Positions 55,647 to 64,000 of a DNA stretch of 64,000 nucleotides are shown piece by piece (within the stretch, counting starts at the first letter, position 1; each line of letters begins with the position of its first letter). Where the stretch lies: positions 1,302,001-1,366,000 of the forward strand of contig NZ_CP088251.1 in NCBI RefSeq assembly GCF_021117405.1. The letters run 5' to 3'. The notes below the pieces were generated by a model that saw nothing but the letters and a program-made list of their open reading frames with translations, was not told the origin of the DNA and searched no databases. The stretch comes from Frateuria edaphi (GTDB lineage Bacteria > Pseudomonadota > Gammaproteobacteria > Xanthomonadales > Rhodanobacteraceae). The position numbers and the translations under genes were made by a program.

Positions 55647-57314
55647 TCACTTCGCGGCCGAATACACCTGTTTGCCGCCAACCCAGGTGCCCAAAACCCG
55701 GGTTTTCCAGATGTCCTGCGGGTTGATCGAAAAGACATCCCGATCCACCAGGATGAAGTCCGCATACTTGCCCGGTTCCAGCGAACCCTGGGTCTTCTCC
55801 GCATGGCCGGCATAGGCCGCACTGAGGGTGAAGGCGCGCAGCGCTTCGACCAGGCTCAGTTTCTGATCGGGATACCAGCCGCCGGGCGGCTGGTTCTGGT
55901 GGTCCTGCCGGGTCACCGCCGCATGCAGGCCGAAGAACGGGTTGGGCGATTCGACCGGGAAGTCGGAGCCGAAGGCGACCACCGTGCCCTGCTTGAGGAA
56001 ACGCCGCCAGGCGTAGGCGCCCTCGATGCGCTCGTGGCCCACGCGGTCCTCGGCCATGTTCATGTCGGAGGTGGCGTGCGTGGGCTGCATCGAAGCGATG
56101 AGTTTCAACGGCACGAAGCGCGGGATGTCCTTGAGCGAGACGATCTGCGCGTGCTCGACGCGGTTGCGGAAGGCCCTGGCATCGGGGTGGACCTTGTAGG
56201 CGGTGGCGAAGCTGTCCAGCACTTCGCGGTTGGCTGCATCGCCGATCGCGTGGATGTTGACCTGGTAGCCCTTCGCGAAGGCCTTCTCGATCTTCGACGC
56301 CATCGTGCCCGGACTCATGAAGAGCAACCCGTGGTTGTGCGGATCATCGAAGTAGGGCTTGAGCATCGCCGCGCCACGGCTGCCCAATGCACCGTCGGCA
56401 AACAGCTTGACCGAATGCACGGTGAGGTAGCCATCGCCGTAGCCGTCCAGCGGAGCGCCTGCGGTGATCGTGTCGAAGGCGTCGCCGGTGTCGCGGATCA
56501 TCGCGTAGATGCGCGCGGTCAGCTTGTGCTCGTCGGCGTAGCGCTTGTAGAGACGGTAGTTGGGCAGGTCGATGCCGGCGTCGTCCACCCCGGTCAGGCC
56601 TACGCGCGCCATCTCCGCCAGCGCGGTGTCCAGTGCGACGGCGCGCTCCCTGTCGGTGGGCTCGGGCACGACCGCACCGACCAGTGCGGTGGCGCCGTCG
56701 ACGAACACTCCGGTGGGGTTGCCCTGTGCATCGCGTTCGATGCGGCCGCCCGGCGGATCCTTGGTGTCGCGGGTAATGCCGGCCAGCTTCATGGCGGCGG
56801 TATTGGCCCAGGCGGCGTGGCCATCCACACGGCTGAGCCATACCGGGCGGTCCGAAACCACCGCGTCCAGTTCCCTGGCAGTGGGGAATCGGCCGAGCTT
56901 CCAGATCACCTGGTTCCAGCCGCCGCCGATAATCCAGCGAGCATCCGGATGGGCCTTGGCGTAATCCTTGATGCGCGCGAGTGCCTCGTCGATCGACTGC
57001 GTGCCGGTCAGGTCGGCCTGGATGAGCGCATAACCCAGTTCGAGCACGTGTCCGTGCGCATCGATCAGGCCCGGCAGCAGCGTCTTGCCGTGGCCGTCGA
57101 TCACCGTTGCATCGTCGGCGCGCTTGGCCAGCGCCGCATCGGTGCCGGTGGCCACGACCTTCCCGTCGTCCACCAGCAGCGCGTCGAATCGCTGCAGCTT
57201 GCCGTGGCTGTCCAGGGTGTAGCCCTTGACGTTGTGCACGTACAGATCGGCGGCCTGCAGCGCCGGCGCGGTGGCCAGCAAGGCGAGCAGGGAGAGACGC
57301 AGAGTGCGGTTCAT
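55647..57314 (-). CDS. Exported amidohydrolase (YtcJ-like)
   Basis: A 555-residue amidohydrolase with a Sec signal peptide (MNRTLRLSLLALLATAPALQA). It has the metal-binding HGH in LPGLIDAHGHVLELGY, GGGWNQ, KLFADGALGSRGA, NIHAIGDAANREVL and AFGSDFPVESPNPFFGLHAAV. The YtcJ-like amidohydro_3 family has broad, mostly unassigned substrates (amides, N-acyl compounds). It acts in the periplasm. Probably monocistronic. Confidence 0.88.
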   Translation of the reverse strand: MNRTLRLSLLALLATAPALQAADLYVHNVKGYTLDSHGKLQRFDALLVDDGKVVATGTDAALAKRADDATVIDGHGKTLLPGLIDAHGHVLELGYALIQADLTGTQSIDEALARIKDYAKAHPDARWIIGGGWNQVIWKLGRFPTARELDAVVSDRPVWLSRVDGHAAWANTAAMKLAGITRDTKDPPGGRIERDAQGNPTGVFVDGATALVGAVVPEPTDRERAVALDTALAEMARVGLTGVDDAGIDLPNYRLYKRYADEHKLTARIYAMIRDTGDAFDTITAGAPLDGYGDGYLTVHSVKLFADGALGSRGAAMLKPYFDDPHNHGLLFMSPGTMASKIEKAFAKGYQVNIHAIGDAANREVLDSFATAYKVHPDARAFRNRVEHAQIVSLKDIPRFVPLKLIASMQPTHATSDMNMAEDRVGHERIEGAYAWRRFLKQGTVVAFGSDFPVESPNPFFGLHAAVTRQDHQNQPPGGWYPDQKLSLVEALRAFTLSAAYAGHAEKTQGSLEPGKYADFILVDRDVFSINPQDIWKTRVLGTWVGGKQVYSAAK

Positions 57315-57422
57315 GCGCGCGGATTCCTGTGCGGGAAAGCCGCAGTGTGTCGGGCCGCGCCCGGTTTTTCCACCACAGGGATGCGCAACGGCAAAAGCAA
57401 GCCGTCGCCCAGAGCGCAGGCG

Positions 57423-57445
57423 CGAAGCGCCGAAGTCGAAGGGCT
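57423..57445. repeat. Family C repeat fragment
   Basis: GCGAAGCGCCGAAGTCGAAG matches the right part of the repeat at 47565-47675. It lies in the 200-base gap between the amidohydrolase and azoR genes, where I see no gene. Confidence 0.45.
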
Positions 57446-57514
57446 CATGCGAGCTGCTTCGGCTTCGTCCTGCGACCTACGCCCGGCACGAACGGCTGGT
57501 GGCCCCGCGTGAGG

Positions 57515-58099
57515 TCACGCCGCTTTGGGCAGCAGCGTCCCGATGGCTTCCTTCGCCGCGGCCAGTGCCTGGCTCTTGTGCTCGGCACTGACCGCCACGC
57601 CTTCGGCGCGCACGAACTCGACGTCCGTGATGCCCAGGAACCCGAGCACCGCGCGCAGGTACTTCTCCTGGAAGTCCATCGCTGCGGCAACCGTACCTTC
57701 GCCGTAGAAACCGCCGCGGCTGGACGCGACGATCACCCGCTTGCCGCCGGCCAGGCCCTCCGGACCGTTGGCGGTGTAGCGGAAGGTCTTGCCGGCTACC
57801 GCGATGCGGTCGATCCAGGCCTTCAGTTGGCTGGGAATGCCGAAGTTGTACATCGGGGCGCCGAGCACGATGACATCGGCGGCAAGGAACTCGTCCATCA
57901 CCTCGTTGCCCAGCAGCGCGCCCGGATCGCTGGCGTCAGCCACCGGCGCCCAGTGCGGCAATGGCTGCGCGGCGAGGTCGCGGTAGCGCACGGAGGCATC
58001 CGGACGCGTGCGCTTGACCTCGGCCACGATGTCCGCGGTGAGTTCGCGCGAGACCGAATGCTGGCCCAGGGCGCTCGAATCGATGTGCAGCAATTTCAT
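57515..58099 (-). CDS. azoR: FMN-dependent NADH-azoreductase
   Basis: A 194-residue flavodoxin-fold enzyme that reduces quinones and azo compounds. It starts [20 protein letters not shown], with [19 protein letters not shown] and [12 protein letters not shown] as FMN/NADH-site signatures. It is divergent from a LysR gene, a common arrangement in which the regulator induces azoR with quinones or aldehydes. An open frame extends upstream, but ATG 58099 gives the family start. Confidence 0.93.
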   Translation of the reverse strand: MKLLHIDSSALGQHSVSRELTADIVAEVKRTRPDASVRYRDLAAQPLPHWAPVADASDPGALLGNEVMDEFLAADVIVLGAPMYNFGIPSQLKAWIDRIAVAGKTFRYTANGPEGLAGGKRVIVASSRGGFYGEGTVAAAMDFQEKYLRAVLGFLGITDVEFVRAEGVAVSAEHKSQALAAAKEAIGTLLPKAA

Positions 58100-58166
58100 A
58101 ACGTGACTCCAGTCGAAGGCCGGCGAGCCGGCGACGGAATACACGATACTTTCGCGACAATAGTCT

Positions 58167-58193
58167 GATAAGTCGGCTAATATCGAACTTATC
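58167..58193. promoter_or_regulatory. LysR-type palindrome in the azoR/lysR gap
   Basis: GATAAGT (58167-58173) and ACTTATC (58187-58193) are perfect inverted arms 13 bases apart, midway between the two divergent starts. TATAAG at 58198 may be part of a promoter. A site for the adjacent LysR protein is likely. Confidence 0.55.
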
Positions 58194-58216
58194 GTTTCTA
58201 TAAGGAAACAGCTGGC

Positions 58217-59194
58217 ATGACCCTCGACGGCACGCTGCAGGACCTCAACGACCTCTATTTCTTCGCCATGGTGGTCGAGCACAACGGCTTCTCGGCGGCG
58301 GGCCGTGCGTTGGGCATTCCCAAATCGCGGTTGAGCAAGCGGGTGTCGCAGTTGGAGGAGCGCCTGGGGGTGCGACTTCTGCAGCGGACCACTCGTCGTT
58401 TCGTGGTTACCGAGGTAGGCGAGCGCTTCTATGCCCATTGCCGCGCGGTGCTGGAAGAAGCCCGCGCGGCGCAGGAAGCGGTCGACGAATTGCGCGCCGA
58501 GCCACGCGGCGTCGTGCGGCTGAGTTGCCCGGTCTCGCTGGCGCAGACGGTGGTGGCGCACGTGCTGCCGGACTTCCTGGCGCAGTACCCCAAGGTGCAG
58601 GTGCGCGTGCTTTCCAGCAACCGTCGCGTGGACGTGGTGGGCGAGGGTTACGACATCGCCATCCGCGTGCGCAGCAAGCTTGATGCCGATGCCAACATGG
58701 TGATGCGCACCTTCGGCCTGTCCCGCGTGCTGGCAGTGGCCAGCCCGGAGATGCTCGACCGCCTGGGGCGGCCCAGGGCGCCGGCAGAACTGTCCACGTT
58801 GCCGGCATTGACCATGCTCGAGCACGAGGGCGCCCAGGTGTGGGAATTGATCGACGCGCAGGGCGAGCGCGTCTCGGTGGAGATGAATGCCCGCCTGGTC
58901 ACCGGTGAGTTCGCGCTGTTGCTGGAAGCCGCGCGCCGTGGGCTGGGCGTGGCGCTGCTGCCGGAGTTCGTTTGTGCGCCGGCGGTGACCCGCGGCGAGC
59001 TCGAAGTGGTGCTGCCTGACTGGAGCGCGCCGGAAGGGACCATGCACTTCGTCTATCCCAGCCGCCGTGGCATGCTGCCCGGCGTGCGTGCGCTGGTGGA
59101 TTTCCTTGCCGAGCGCCTGCCCGAGGCGACCCGCCTCAAGCACGAGCAATGCCGACAACGCCCGCTCGATCCGCTCGACCGGCCGCGCACATGA
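58217..59194 (+). CDS. LysR-type regulator of azoR
   Basis: A 325-residue LysR regulator: N-terminal [51 protein letters not shown]-type helix-turn-helix (residues ~12-70), followed by the effector domain ([15 protein letters not shown]). This is the CrgA/AaeR-like branch. Divergent from azoR. Its effector is probably a quinone-like or aromatic compound, by analogy only. The C-terminal 20 residues are Arg/Pro-rich and may be a lineage extension. Confidence 0.9.
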   Translation: MTLDGTLQDLNDLYFFAMVVEHNGFSAAGRALGIPKSRLSKRVSQLEERLGVRLLQRTTRRFVVTEVGERFYAHCRAVLEEARAAQEAVDELRAEPRGVVRLSCPVSLAQTVVAHVLPDFLAQYPKVQVRVLSSNRRVDVVGEGYDIAIRVRSKLDADANMVMRTFGLSRVLAVASPEMLDRLGRPRAPAELSTLPALTMLEHEGAQVWELIDAQGERVSVEMNARLVTGEFALLLEAARRGLGVALLPEFVCAPAVTRGELEVVLPDWSAPEGTMHFVYPSRRGMLPGVRALVDFLAERLPEATRLKHEQCRQRPLDPLDRPRT

Positions 59195-59237
59195 GCCGTG
59201 CTAGGCTTGCCGTTTGGCCTTCCAGACATCCGCGCGC

Positions 59238-60383
59238 ATGAACATCGACACCAAGCTCCCCAAGGTCGGCACCACCATCTTCAGCGTGATGAGCCAGCTT
59301 GCGCTCGATCACCGGGCGGTGAACCTGGGCCAGGGCTTTCCCGATTTCGAGCCGCCGCAGTCGCTGCGTGAAGCTCTCGCCCGTGCGATGGCCGAGGGCA
59401 AGAACCAGTACGCCCCCGGGATCGGCACTGCCGCGTTGCGCGAACAGATCGCGATCAAGACGCAGCGGTTGTATGGGCGGCGCGTGGACTCGGCCACCGA
59501 GATCACGGTGACGTCCGGCGCAACCGAGGCACTTTTTTGCGCGATCGCAGCGACCGTGCGTTCGGGCGAGGAGGTGATCGTGTTCGATCCAGCCTACGAC
59601 TCCTACGAGCCGGCGATCGAACTGCAGGGCGCACGCGCGGTGCACATCCCGCTGACCGTGCCGAGCTTCGCGATCGACTGGCAGCGCGTGCGCGATGCGA
59701 TCACCCCGAAGACACGGATGATCCTGATCAACAGCCCGCACAACCCCTCGGGCGCGGTGCTTTCGGCGGACGACCTGGAGATCCTGGCCGGGCTCACCCG
59801 CGACACCGACATCGTCGTGCTGTCCGACGAGGTCTACGAGCACATCGTGTATGACGGCTGTCGGCACGAAAGCGTGTTGCGGCATCCGGAGCTGGCCGAG
59901 CGCAGCATCGTGGTGTCCAGCTTCGGCAAGACCTACCACTGCACCGGCTGGAAGGTTGGCTACGCGATCGCACCGGCCGCGCTCTCGGCCGAGTTCCGAA
60001 AGGTGCACCAGTACCTGACCTTCTGCACCTTCCACCCGGCGCAGGCGGCCTTTGCCGAAATCATGGCGAATGATCCGGCGCACTATCTCGAACTGCCGGA
60101 TTTCTACCAGGCCAAGCGTGATCGCTTCCGCGCGCTGCTGGCGCCCTCCCGCCTGAAGCTCCTCGACGTGCCGGGCGGTTATTTCCAGCTGGTCGACTAC
60201 TCGGCCATCCGCGACGAGGACGACCTCGCATTCGCGCGCTGGCTGGTGGAGCAGGGCGGCGTGGCGGGCATCCCGCTGACGCCGTTCTACGAGAAACCGC
60301 CCGGCACGCGACTGCTGCGCCTGTGCTTCGCCAAGAGCGATGCCACCATGACCGCCGCCGCGGAGCGTCTATGTCGCCTGTGA
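59238..60383 (+). CDS. Methionine/glutamine-type aminotransferase (YbdL-like)
   Basis: A 381-residue PLP aminotransferase of fold type I. It has LGQGFPDFEPP, NQYAPGIGTAALREQIA, VTSGATEALF, NSPHNPSGAV, DEVYEHIVYDG and the PLP Lys in SSFGKTYHCTGWKVGY. It matches YbdL/glutamine transaminase K, which uses methionine, phenylalanine or glutamine with 2-oxo acids such as KMTB. The next gene, an omega-amidase, starts inside its last codons, a pairing known for methionine salvage. Confidence 0.9.
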   Translation: MNIDTKLPKVGTTIFSVMSQLALDHRAVNLGQGFPDFEPPQSLREALARAMAEGKNQYAPGIGTAALREQIAIKTQRLYGRRVDSATEITVTSGATEALFCAIAATVRSGEEVIVFDPAYDSYEPAIELQGARAVHIPLTVPSFAIDWQRVRDAITPKTRMILINSPHNPSGAVLSADDLEILAGLTRDTDIVVLSDEVYEHIVYDGCRHESVLRHPELAERSIVVSSFGKTYHCTGWKVGYAIAPAALSAEFRKVHQYLTFCTFHPAQAAFAEIMANDPAHYLELPDFYQAKRDRFRALLAPSRLKLLDVPGGYFQLVDYSAIRDEDDLAFARWLVEQGGVAGIPLTPFYEKPPGTRLLRLCFAKSDATMTAAAERLCRL

Positions 60384-61186
60384 GCATGCAGTCGCTGACG
60401 GTCAGCCTGGTCCAGGGCGCCACCCGCTGGCACGACGCGCCGGCCAATCGCGAGTACTACGGCGCGCTGGTGCGCCAGGCCCGGGGCAGCGACCTGGTCG
60501 TGTTGCCGGAGACGTTCCTGTCCGGGTTCAGCAACGACACCCGGGTCAGCGCCGGCACCATGGACGGGGAGGGTGTGGCCTGGCTGCGCGATCTGGCGTG
60601 CGAGGTGGGCGCAGTGATCTGCGGCAGCCTGGCCATCATCGAGGACGGCACGGTCTACAACCGCCTGTTCTGGATGCGCCCGGACGGCAGCCACGCGCAG
60701 TACGACAAGCGCCACCTGTTCCGCATGGCCGGCGAGCACACCCGCTACGGCGGTGGTCGCGAGCGGCTGGTGGTCGAGTTGAACGGTTGGCGCATCCTGC
60801 CGCAGGTCTGCTACGACCTGCGCTTCCCCGTGTGGCTGCGCAACCGCCGCCTGGAGAGCGCGGCCGGCGGCATGGACTACGACCTGGCATTGTTCGTCGC
60901 CAACTGGCCGGCGCCGCGTCGGCAGCCCTGGCGCACGCTGCTGCGCGCGCGTGCGATCGAAAACCTGGCGTGCGTGGTGGGCGTCAACCGCGTCGGTGTG
61001 GACGGCAACGATTTGCCGTACGCCGGGGATAGCGCGGTGATCGACCCGGTCGGGGAGGCGCTGATCGAACTGGGCACGCAGGAGCAGGTCGCCAAGGTGC
61101 GCCTGGATCCGGCCCCTTTGCTGGCACATCGCGAACGCTTTCCCGCATGGATGGACGCCGACGAGTTCACGTTGGGGCCGATGTGA
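60371..61186 (+). CDS. Omega-amidase (YafV/Nit2-like)
   Basis: A 271-residue carbon-nitrogen hydrolase with the triad Glu in VVLPETFLSGF, Lys in YDKRHLF and Cys in QVCYDLRFPVW. The YafV/Nit2 branch deamidates 2-oxoglutaramate or 2-oxosuccinamate. This pulls glutamine transamination forward and so fits the overlapping aminotransferase. GGAG lies five bases before ATG 60371; ATG 60386 is a second choice. Overlaps the aminotransferase by 13 bases. Confidence 0.9.
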   Translation: MSPVSMQSLTVSLVQGATRWHDAPANREYYGALVRQARGSDLVVLPETFLSGFSNDTRVSAGTMDGEGVAWLRDLACEVGAVICGSLAIIEDGTVYNRLFWMRPDGSHAQYDKRHLFRMAGEHTRYGGGRERLVVELNGWRILPQVCYDLRFPVWLRNRRLESAAGGMDYDLALFVANWPAPRRQPWRTLLRARAIENLACVVGVNRVGVDGNDLPYAGDSAVIDPVGEALIELGTQEQVAKVRLDPAPLLAHRERFPAWMDADEFTLGPM

Positions 61187-61269
61187 TCCCATCCCTCGGT
61201 GCGCGGGCCGTAGCGTGAGGGCGTGCCCACGCGATGCATGATCGCACGTGCGGCAGGCTCCATCACGAC

Positions 61270-61298
61270 GAAGCCGCCCATGGGGCGGCTTCTGTTGC
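61270..61298 (+). terminator. Omega-amidase gene terminator
   Basis: A perfect 10-bp stem, GAAGCCGCCC (61270-61279) with GGGCGGCTTC (61283-61292), loop ATG, then TGTTG. A family B hairpin follows at 61325. Confidence 0.7.
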
Positions 61299-61321
61299 TG
61301 CGGCGATCGGCATCGGCCCGT

Positions 61322-61344
61322 CGGGTGGGCTGAAGCCCACAAGA
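61322..61344. repeat. Family B palindrome
   Basis: GTGGGC-TGAA-GCCCAC (61325-61340) between the omega-amidase terminator and the convergent ArsC-like gene. Confidence 0.55.
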
Positions 61345-61348
61345 CGGC

Positions 61349-61699
61349 CTAAGACAGAATGGCCAGGACCGCCTCCGGCGGGCGGCCGATGGCGGCCTTG
61401 CCACCGGCCACGACGATCGGGCGCTCGATGAGTTTCGGGTGCGCGGCCATCGCCTGCAGGAGGGCTTGGTCGCCCGTCGCAGGGTCGTCCAGGCCCAGCT
61501 CCCTGTACTCCGCCTCGCCGGTGCGAAGCAGCTGGCGCGGCGTCATCTCCAGCAGGTGCAGCAGTTTCCTGAGCTCATCCACGCTGGGCGGGGTGTCGAG
61601 GTAGTTGACCACTTCCGGCTCGATGCCGCGCGCTTGCAGCAACTCGAGCGTTCCGCGCGACTTGGAACAGCGGCTGTTGTGGTAAATGCGCACGGCCAT
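61349..61699 (-). CDS. Arsenate-reductase-like thioredoxin-fold protein (YfgD/ArsC family)
   Basis: A 116-residue protein of the glutaredoxin-coupled ArsC family. It starts VRIYHNSRCSKSRGTLELL with the active-site Cys11. The C-terminal region has LIERPIVVAGGKAAIGRPPE. It resembles YfgD and Spx/ArsC-like proteins, which need not act on arsenate. No arsenic genes are near. It sits 12 bases after rluB stops, on the same strand. Confidence 0.85.
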   Translation of the reverse strand: MAVRIYHNSRCSKSRGTLELLQARGIEPEVVNYLDTPPSVDELRKLLHLLEMTPRQLLRTGEAEYRELGLDDPATGDQALLQAMAAHPKLIERPIVVAGGKAAIGRPPEAVLAILS

Positions 61700-61711
61700 C
61701 GCGGCGAGACC

Positions 61712-63151
61712 TCAGCGGTTTCCGTGGCGGTTGCCGCCGCGGCCGCCCTGGGGCCGCCCACCACCGCCGCCGCCTTGCGGGCGGTTGCCGCGGTTTTGCG
61801 GCCTGCCGCCCTGGCCGGGGCTTCCACCCGGGCGGGGACCGCGATTGCCGCCACCGCCACCGCCACCGCCGAAGCCGGAGTAGGGGCCAGCGTTGCGTGC
61901 TTCACCACCGCGGCCACCCGCCGGCTTGCCGCTGCGTCGATTGCCGCCTGCCGCATTGCCGCCTGCCGCGTTGCCGGCAGCCCGATGGCCGCTCGGCGCC
62001 TGCCCACGGCCGCCGCCTTCGCGGCTTTCGCCCGCGAACCAGGTGCGCACCGACGGTAGTTCCTGGCCGGGTGCGACACCGCGCTTGCTCTTGCGACGGC
62101 CAGGGGCCGCCGGGCGCTCCGGCCTGGCGACGTTGCCGTTGACTTCCTTGCCCGGTCGGCGGCGCTGCTGCTTGCCCCGTGCCGGTTCCTCGCGGATGCG
62201 GTCGAACGCGCGCAGCTCGCGGGCCTCGTCGTGGTAGGCGCCGCTCCAGCCCGTCGGTGCGCCGCGCTCGGGACGGTATTCAGTGACGCTGCGGCTGGCG
62301 CGGCGCTGGTGCAGGACCGGGCTCAGCGTCAGTGCTGGCTGAGCAGGGCCCAGGCCGACGGACTTGCGCAGGTCCTTGATGGCGTCTTCGGAAAGCGATT
62401 CGCTTTCGCCGCGCCGCAGCGTGCGAGGCAGCTCCACGGCGCCGTAGCGGATGCGCTTGAGGCGGCTGACAAGGAAGCCCTGTGAATCCCACAGGCGGCG
62501 CACCTCGCGGTTGCGGCCTTCGCGGATGACCACGCGGAACCAGCTGTGGCTGCCGCCGCGGCTGATGATGGCGATCTCGTCGAAGCGGGCGGGGCCGTCC
62601 TCCAGCTCCACGCCCGACTTGAGCTTCTCGATCACCTCGTCGGGCACCTCGCCGTGCACGCGGCAGAGGTACTCGCGACCAAGTCCGCTCCTGGGATGCA
62701 TCAGCGCGTTGGCCAGCTCGCCGTCGGTGGTGAGCAGCAGCAGGCCGGTGGTGTTGATGTCCAGGCGGCCCACGGCCACCCAGCGCGCGCCCTTCAGGCG
62801 CGGCAGCTTTTCGAACACAGTGGGACGGCCTTCGGGATCCTCGCGGGTGGTCACCACGCCCTCAGGCTTGTGGTAGAGCAGCACCTCGGTCTCGTCGCGG
62901 TTGTCGGTGGCGACGACGAACTGCTTGCCGTCGAGCACGACGCGGTCGCCGGCGTGCACGCTGGCGCCGATGCCGGCGGGCGCGCCGTTGAGTTCCACCT
63001 CGCCGGCCTGGATGCGCTGTTCCAGCATGCGGCGCGAGCCCAGGCCCGCGTTGGCCAGCACCTTGTGCAGGCGTTCTTCCAGGGCGGGGGTGTCGGCCTC
63101 TTCGCGGGGTTCGCGCTTGAGGGTCAAAACGGATTTCTGCGGCGCAGTCAT
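61712..63151 (-). CDS. rluB: 23S rRNA pseudouridine synthase with Gly/Arg-rich tail
   Basis: RluB makes pseudouridine in 23S rRNA helix 93. The 479-residue protein has an N-terminal S4 domain (ERLHKVLANAGLGSRRMLEQ) and a catalytic domain with Asp in VGRLDINTTGLLLLTTDG and EGRNREVRRLWDSQG. The last ~120 residues are a low-complexity Gly/Arg/Asn region with RGG-like repeats and a run of Gly. This tail is longer than in E. coli RluB and could bind RNA. ATG overlaps the scpB stop. Confidence 0.93.
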   Translation of the reverse strand: MTAPQKSVLTLKREPREEADTPALEERLHKVLANAGLGSRRMLEQRIQAGEVELNGAPAGIGASVHAGDRVVLDGKQFVVATDNRDETEVLLYHKPEGVVTTREDPEGRPTVFEKLPRLKGARWVAVGRLDINTTGLLLLTTDGELANALMHPRSGLGREYLCRVHGEVPDEVIEKLKSGVELEDGPARFDEIAIISRGGSHSWFRVVIREGRNREVRRLWDSQGFLVSRLKRIRYGAVELPRTLRRGESESLSEDAIKDLRKSVGLGPAQPALTLSPVLHQRRASRSVTEYRPERGAPTGWSGAYHDEARELRAFDRIREEPARGKQQRRRPGKEVNGNVARPERPAAPGRRKSKRGVAPGQELPSVRTWFAGESREGGGRGQAPSGHRAAGNAAGGNAAGGNRRSGKPAGGRGGEARNAGPYSGFGGGGGGGGNRGPRPGGSPGQGGRPQNRGNRPQGGGGGGRPQGGRGGNRHGNR

Positions 63152-64000
63152 GCGCGGTACTCCTCGGTGTCCTGCTCGGCGGCGTCTTCGTCGACGTCCG
63201 CAGGGGCTGCTGCCTCGTCGGCAGTGGCGGATGGGGTGGGCGCCTCGTCATCGGACGCGGCGGCGGTGGTTTCGGTGGCGTCGGCCGGTTCGGTCTCGGC
63301 CTCTGCGAGCGCGGGTGTTTCGCCGGCTGGCACTTCGTCCTGGCCGGACCCGGCAGTGGTGTCGTCAATGTCCCCGGGTGCCTCGTCCTGCACGGCCGCG
63401 GCATCTTCCTCGTCCGGGTCGATCGGCAGGTCCTTGATCACCCGCGGCGGCAGCGGTTCCTGGTCGAGGCGAAGCTGCGGGTCTTCCATGTCGCGGATTT
63501 CGGACAGCGGCGGCAGCTCGTCCAGCGACTTGAGGCTGAAGTAATCCAGGAAGGCGCGGGTGGTGCCGAACAGCGCCGGCTTGCCGGGCACGTCGCGGTG
63601 GCCGACCACGCGGATCCACTCGCGCTCTTCCAGCGTCTTGACGATGTTGGAAGAGACCACCACGCCACGGATCTGTTCGATCTCCGGACGGGTGATCGGC
63701 TGGCGGTAGGCGATCAGCGCCAGCGTTTCGAGCAGGGCGCGCGAATAGCGGCTGGGTTTCTCGGTCCACATGCGCGACACCCAGGGGTGCACGTCCTGGC
63801 GAACCTGGTAGCGGAAGCCGGAGGCGACCTCCCTCAGTTCCACGCCGCGCCCGGCGCAGTCCTCGCCCAGCGACTCCAGCGCCCGCGCGATCGCCTCGCG
63901 GTCGACCTGGTCCTCGTCGACGAACAGCTCGCCCAGCTGCGCCACGGTGAGCGGCTGGCTGGCGGCGAGCAGGGCCGCTTCGATAATCGGTTTGAGTTGC
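63148..64000 (-). CDS. scpB: Segregation and condensation protein B (3' part only)
   Basis: ScpB bridges ScpA in the SMC complex that compacts chromosomes. Only the end is in the window: the frame runs off the right edge, beginning ...QLKPIIEAALLAASQPLTVAQLGELF, typical of the first winged helix. The core (LLETLALIAYRQPITRPEIEQIRGV, GKPALFGTTRAFLDYFSLKSLDELPPL) is complete. A long acidic, Ala/Glu/Asp/Thr-rich tail of about 80 residues follows. Coupled to rluB by ATGA, a known order (scpB-rluB). Confidence 0.93.
   Translation of the reverse strand, partial: QLKPIIEAALLAASQPLTVAQLGELFVDEDQVDREAIARALESLGEDCAGRGVELREVASGFRYQVRQDVHPWVSRMWTEKPSRYSRALLETLALIAYRQPITRPEIEQIRGVVVSSNIVKTLEEREWIRVVGHRDVPGKPALFGTTRAFLDYFSLKSLDELPPLSEIRDMEDPQLRLDQEPLPPRVIKDLPIDPDEEDAAAVQDEAPGDIDDTTAGSGQDEVPAGETPALAEAETEPADATETTAAASDDEAPTPSATADEAAAPADVDEDAAEQDTEEYRA

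Noticed and set aside
61349-61699. An arsenic resistance function for the ArsC-like gene.
   Set aside because: No arsR, arsB or acr3 nearby; the family has members of other or unknown function.

Overview
The window is one continuous stretch of a high-GC (roughly two thirds G+C by eye) gammaproteobacterial chromosome. The order prmB-GNAT-aroC-dehydrogenase-asd-fimV-truA-trpF-(JmjC)-trpI/trpBA-accD, the YjgR-type ATPase beside greB, and the zur-MerC-CDF zinc cluster point to Xanthomonadales, most likely Rhodanobacteraceae (Dyella, Luteibacter, Frateuria or Rhodanobacter-like). This assignment rests on remembered synteny and protein style, not on a search. I see no rRNA, tRNA, transposase, phage gene, integron or CRISPR array. 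The region looks like core chromosome with short intergenic palindromes.

Layout. 0-6.9 kb: RNA polyadenylation (pcnB), folate (folK), pantothenate (panB, panC), a DUF2147 secreted protein, Mrp/ApbC, a flavin reductase and dcd. 7-15.5 kb: a lipoprotein, HIT protein, dienelactone hydrolase, rimO, DUF3025, DUF202, greB, a HerA/YjgR ATPase and a MltD-like transglycosylase. 15.6-24.1 kb: psd, prmB, GNAT, aroC, a D-2-hydroxyacid dehydrogenase, asd and fimV. 24.2-30.7 kb: truA, trpF, a JmjC/cupin protein, a TrpI-type regulator divergent from trpBA, and accD. 30.7-31.0 kb: a gene-free stretch with a cluster of DnaA-box-like 9-mers. 31-37.7 kb: DUF4399, gltX, zur with a Zur-like operator before a MerC/CDF zinc unit, ribosomal protein THX, hemerythrin and a cysteine hydrolase with an odd tail. 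37.8-47 kb: hutI overlapping a ClC antiporter, a GNAT-nitrilase fusion, hutF, an MFS exporter and a phosphodiesterase lipoprotein. 47-50.2 kb: alkylation repair (ogt, Ada-AlkA hybrid) and a methyltransferase. 50.4-55.5 kb: a GntR(YtrA)-controlled ABC operon with two paralogous lipoproteins and membrane proteins. 55.6-64 kb: a periplasmic amidohydrolase, azoR/LysR pair, glutamine-type transaminase with omega-amidase, an ArsC-like protein, rluB with a Gly/Arg tail, and the 3' part of scpB.

Many genes are translationally coupled through ATGA overlaps (apbC-FMN reductase, truA-trpF, trpB-trpA, hutI-clcA on the minus strand, permease/ATPase/GntR, scpB-rluB). Several regulatory sites can be read directly: a strong promoter overlapped by a long palindrome before the GntR operon, a Zur-like box before the MerC gene, LysR-type palindromes in the trpI/trpB and azoR/lysR gaps, and clear terminators after accD, zur, THX, fimV and the omega-amidase gene.

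The best candidates for new biology are the YtrA-type ABC/lipoprotein operon, the DnaA-box cluster after accD, the cysteine hydrolase carrying a FPASDP-type tail next to hemerythrin, and the JmjC-like protein inside the tryptophan cluster. None proves a new system.
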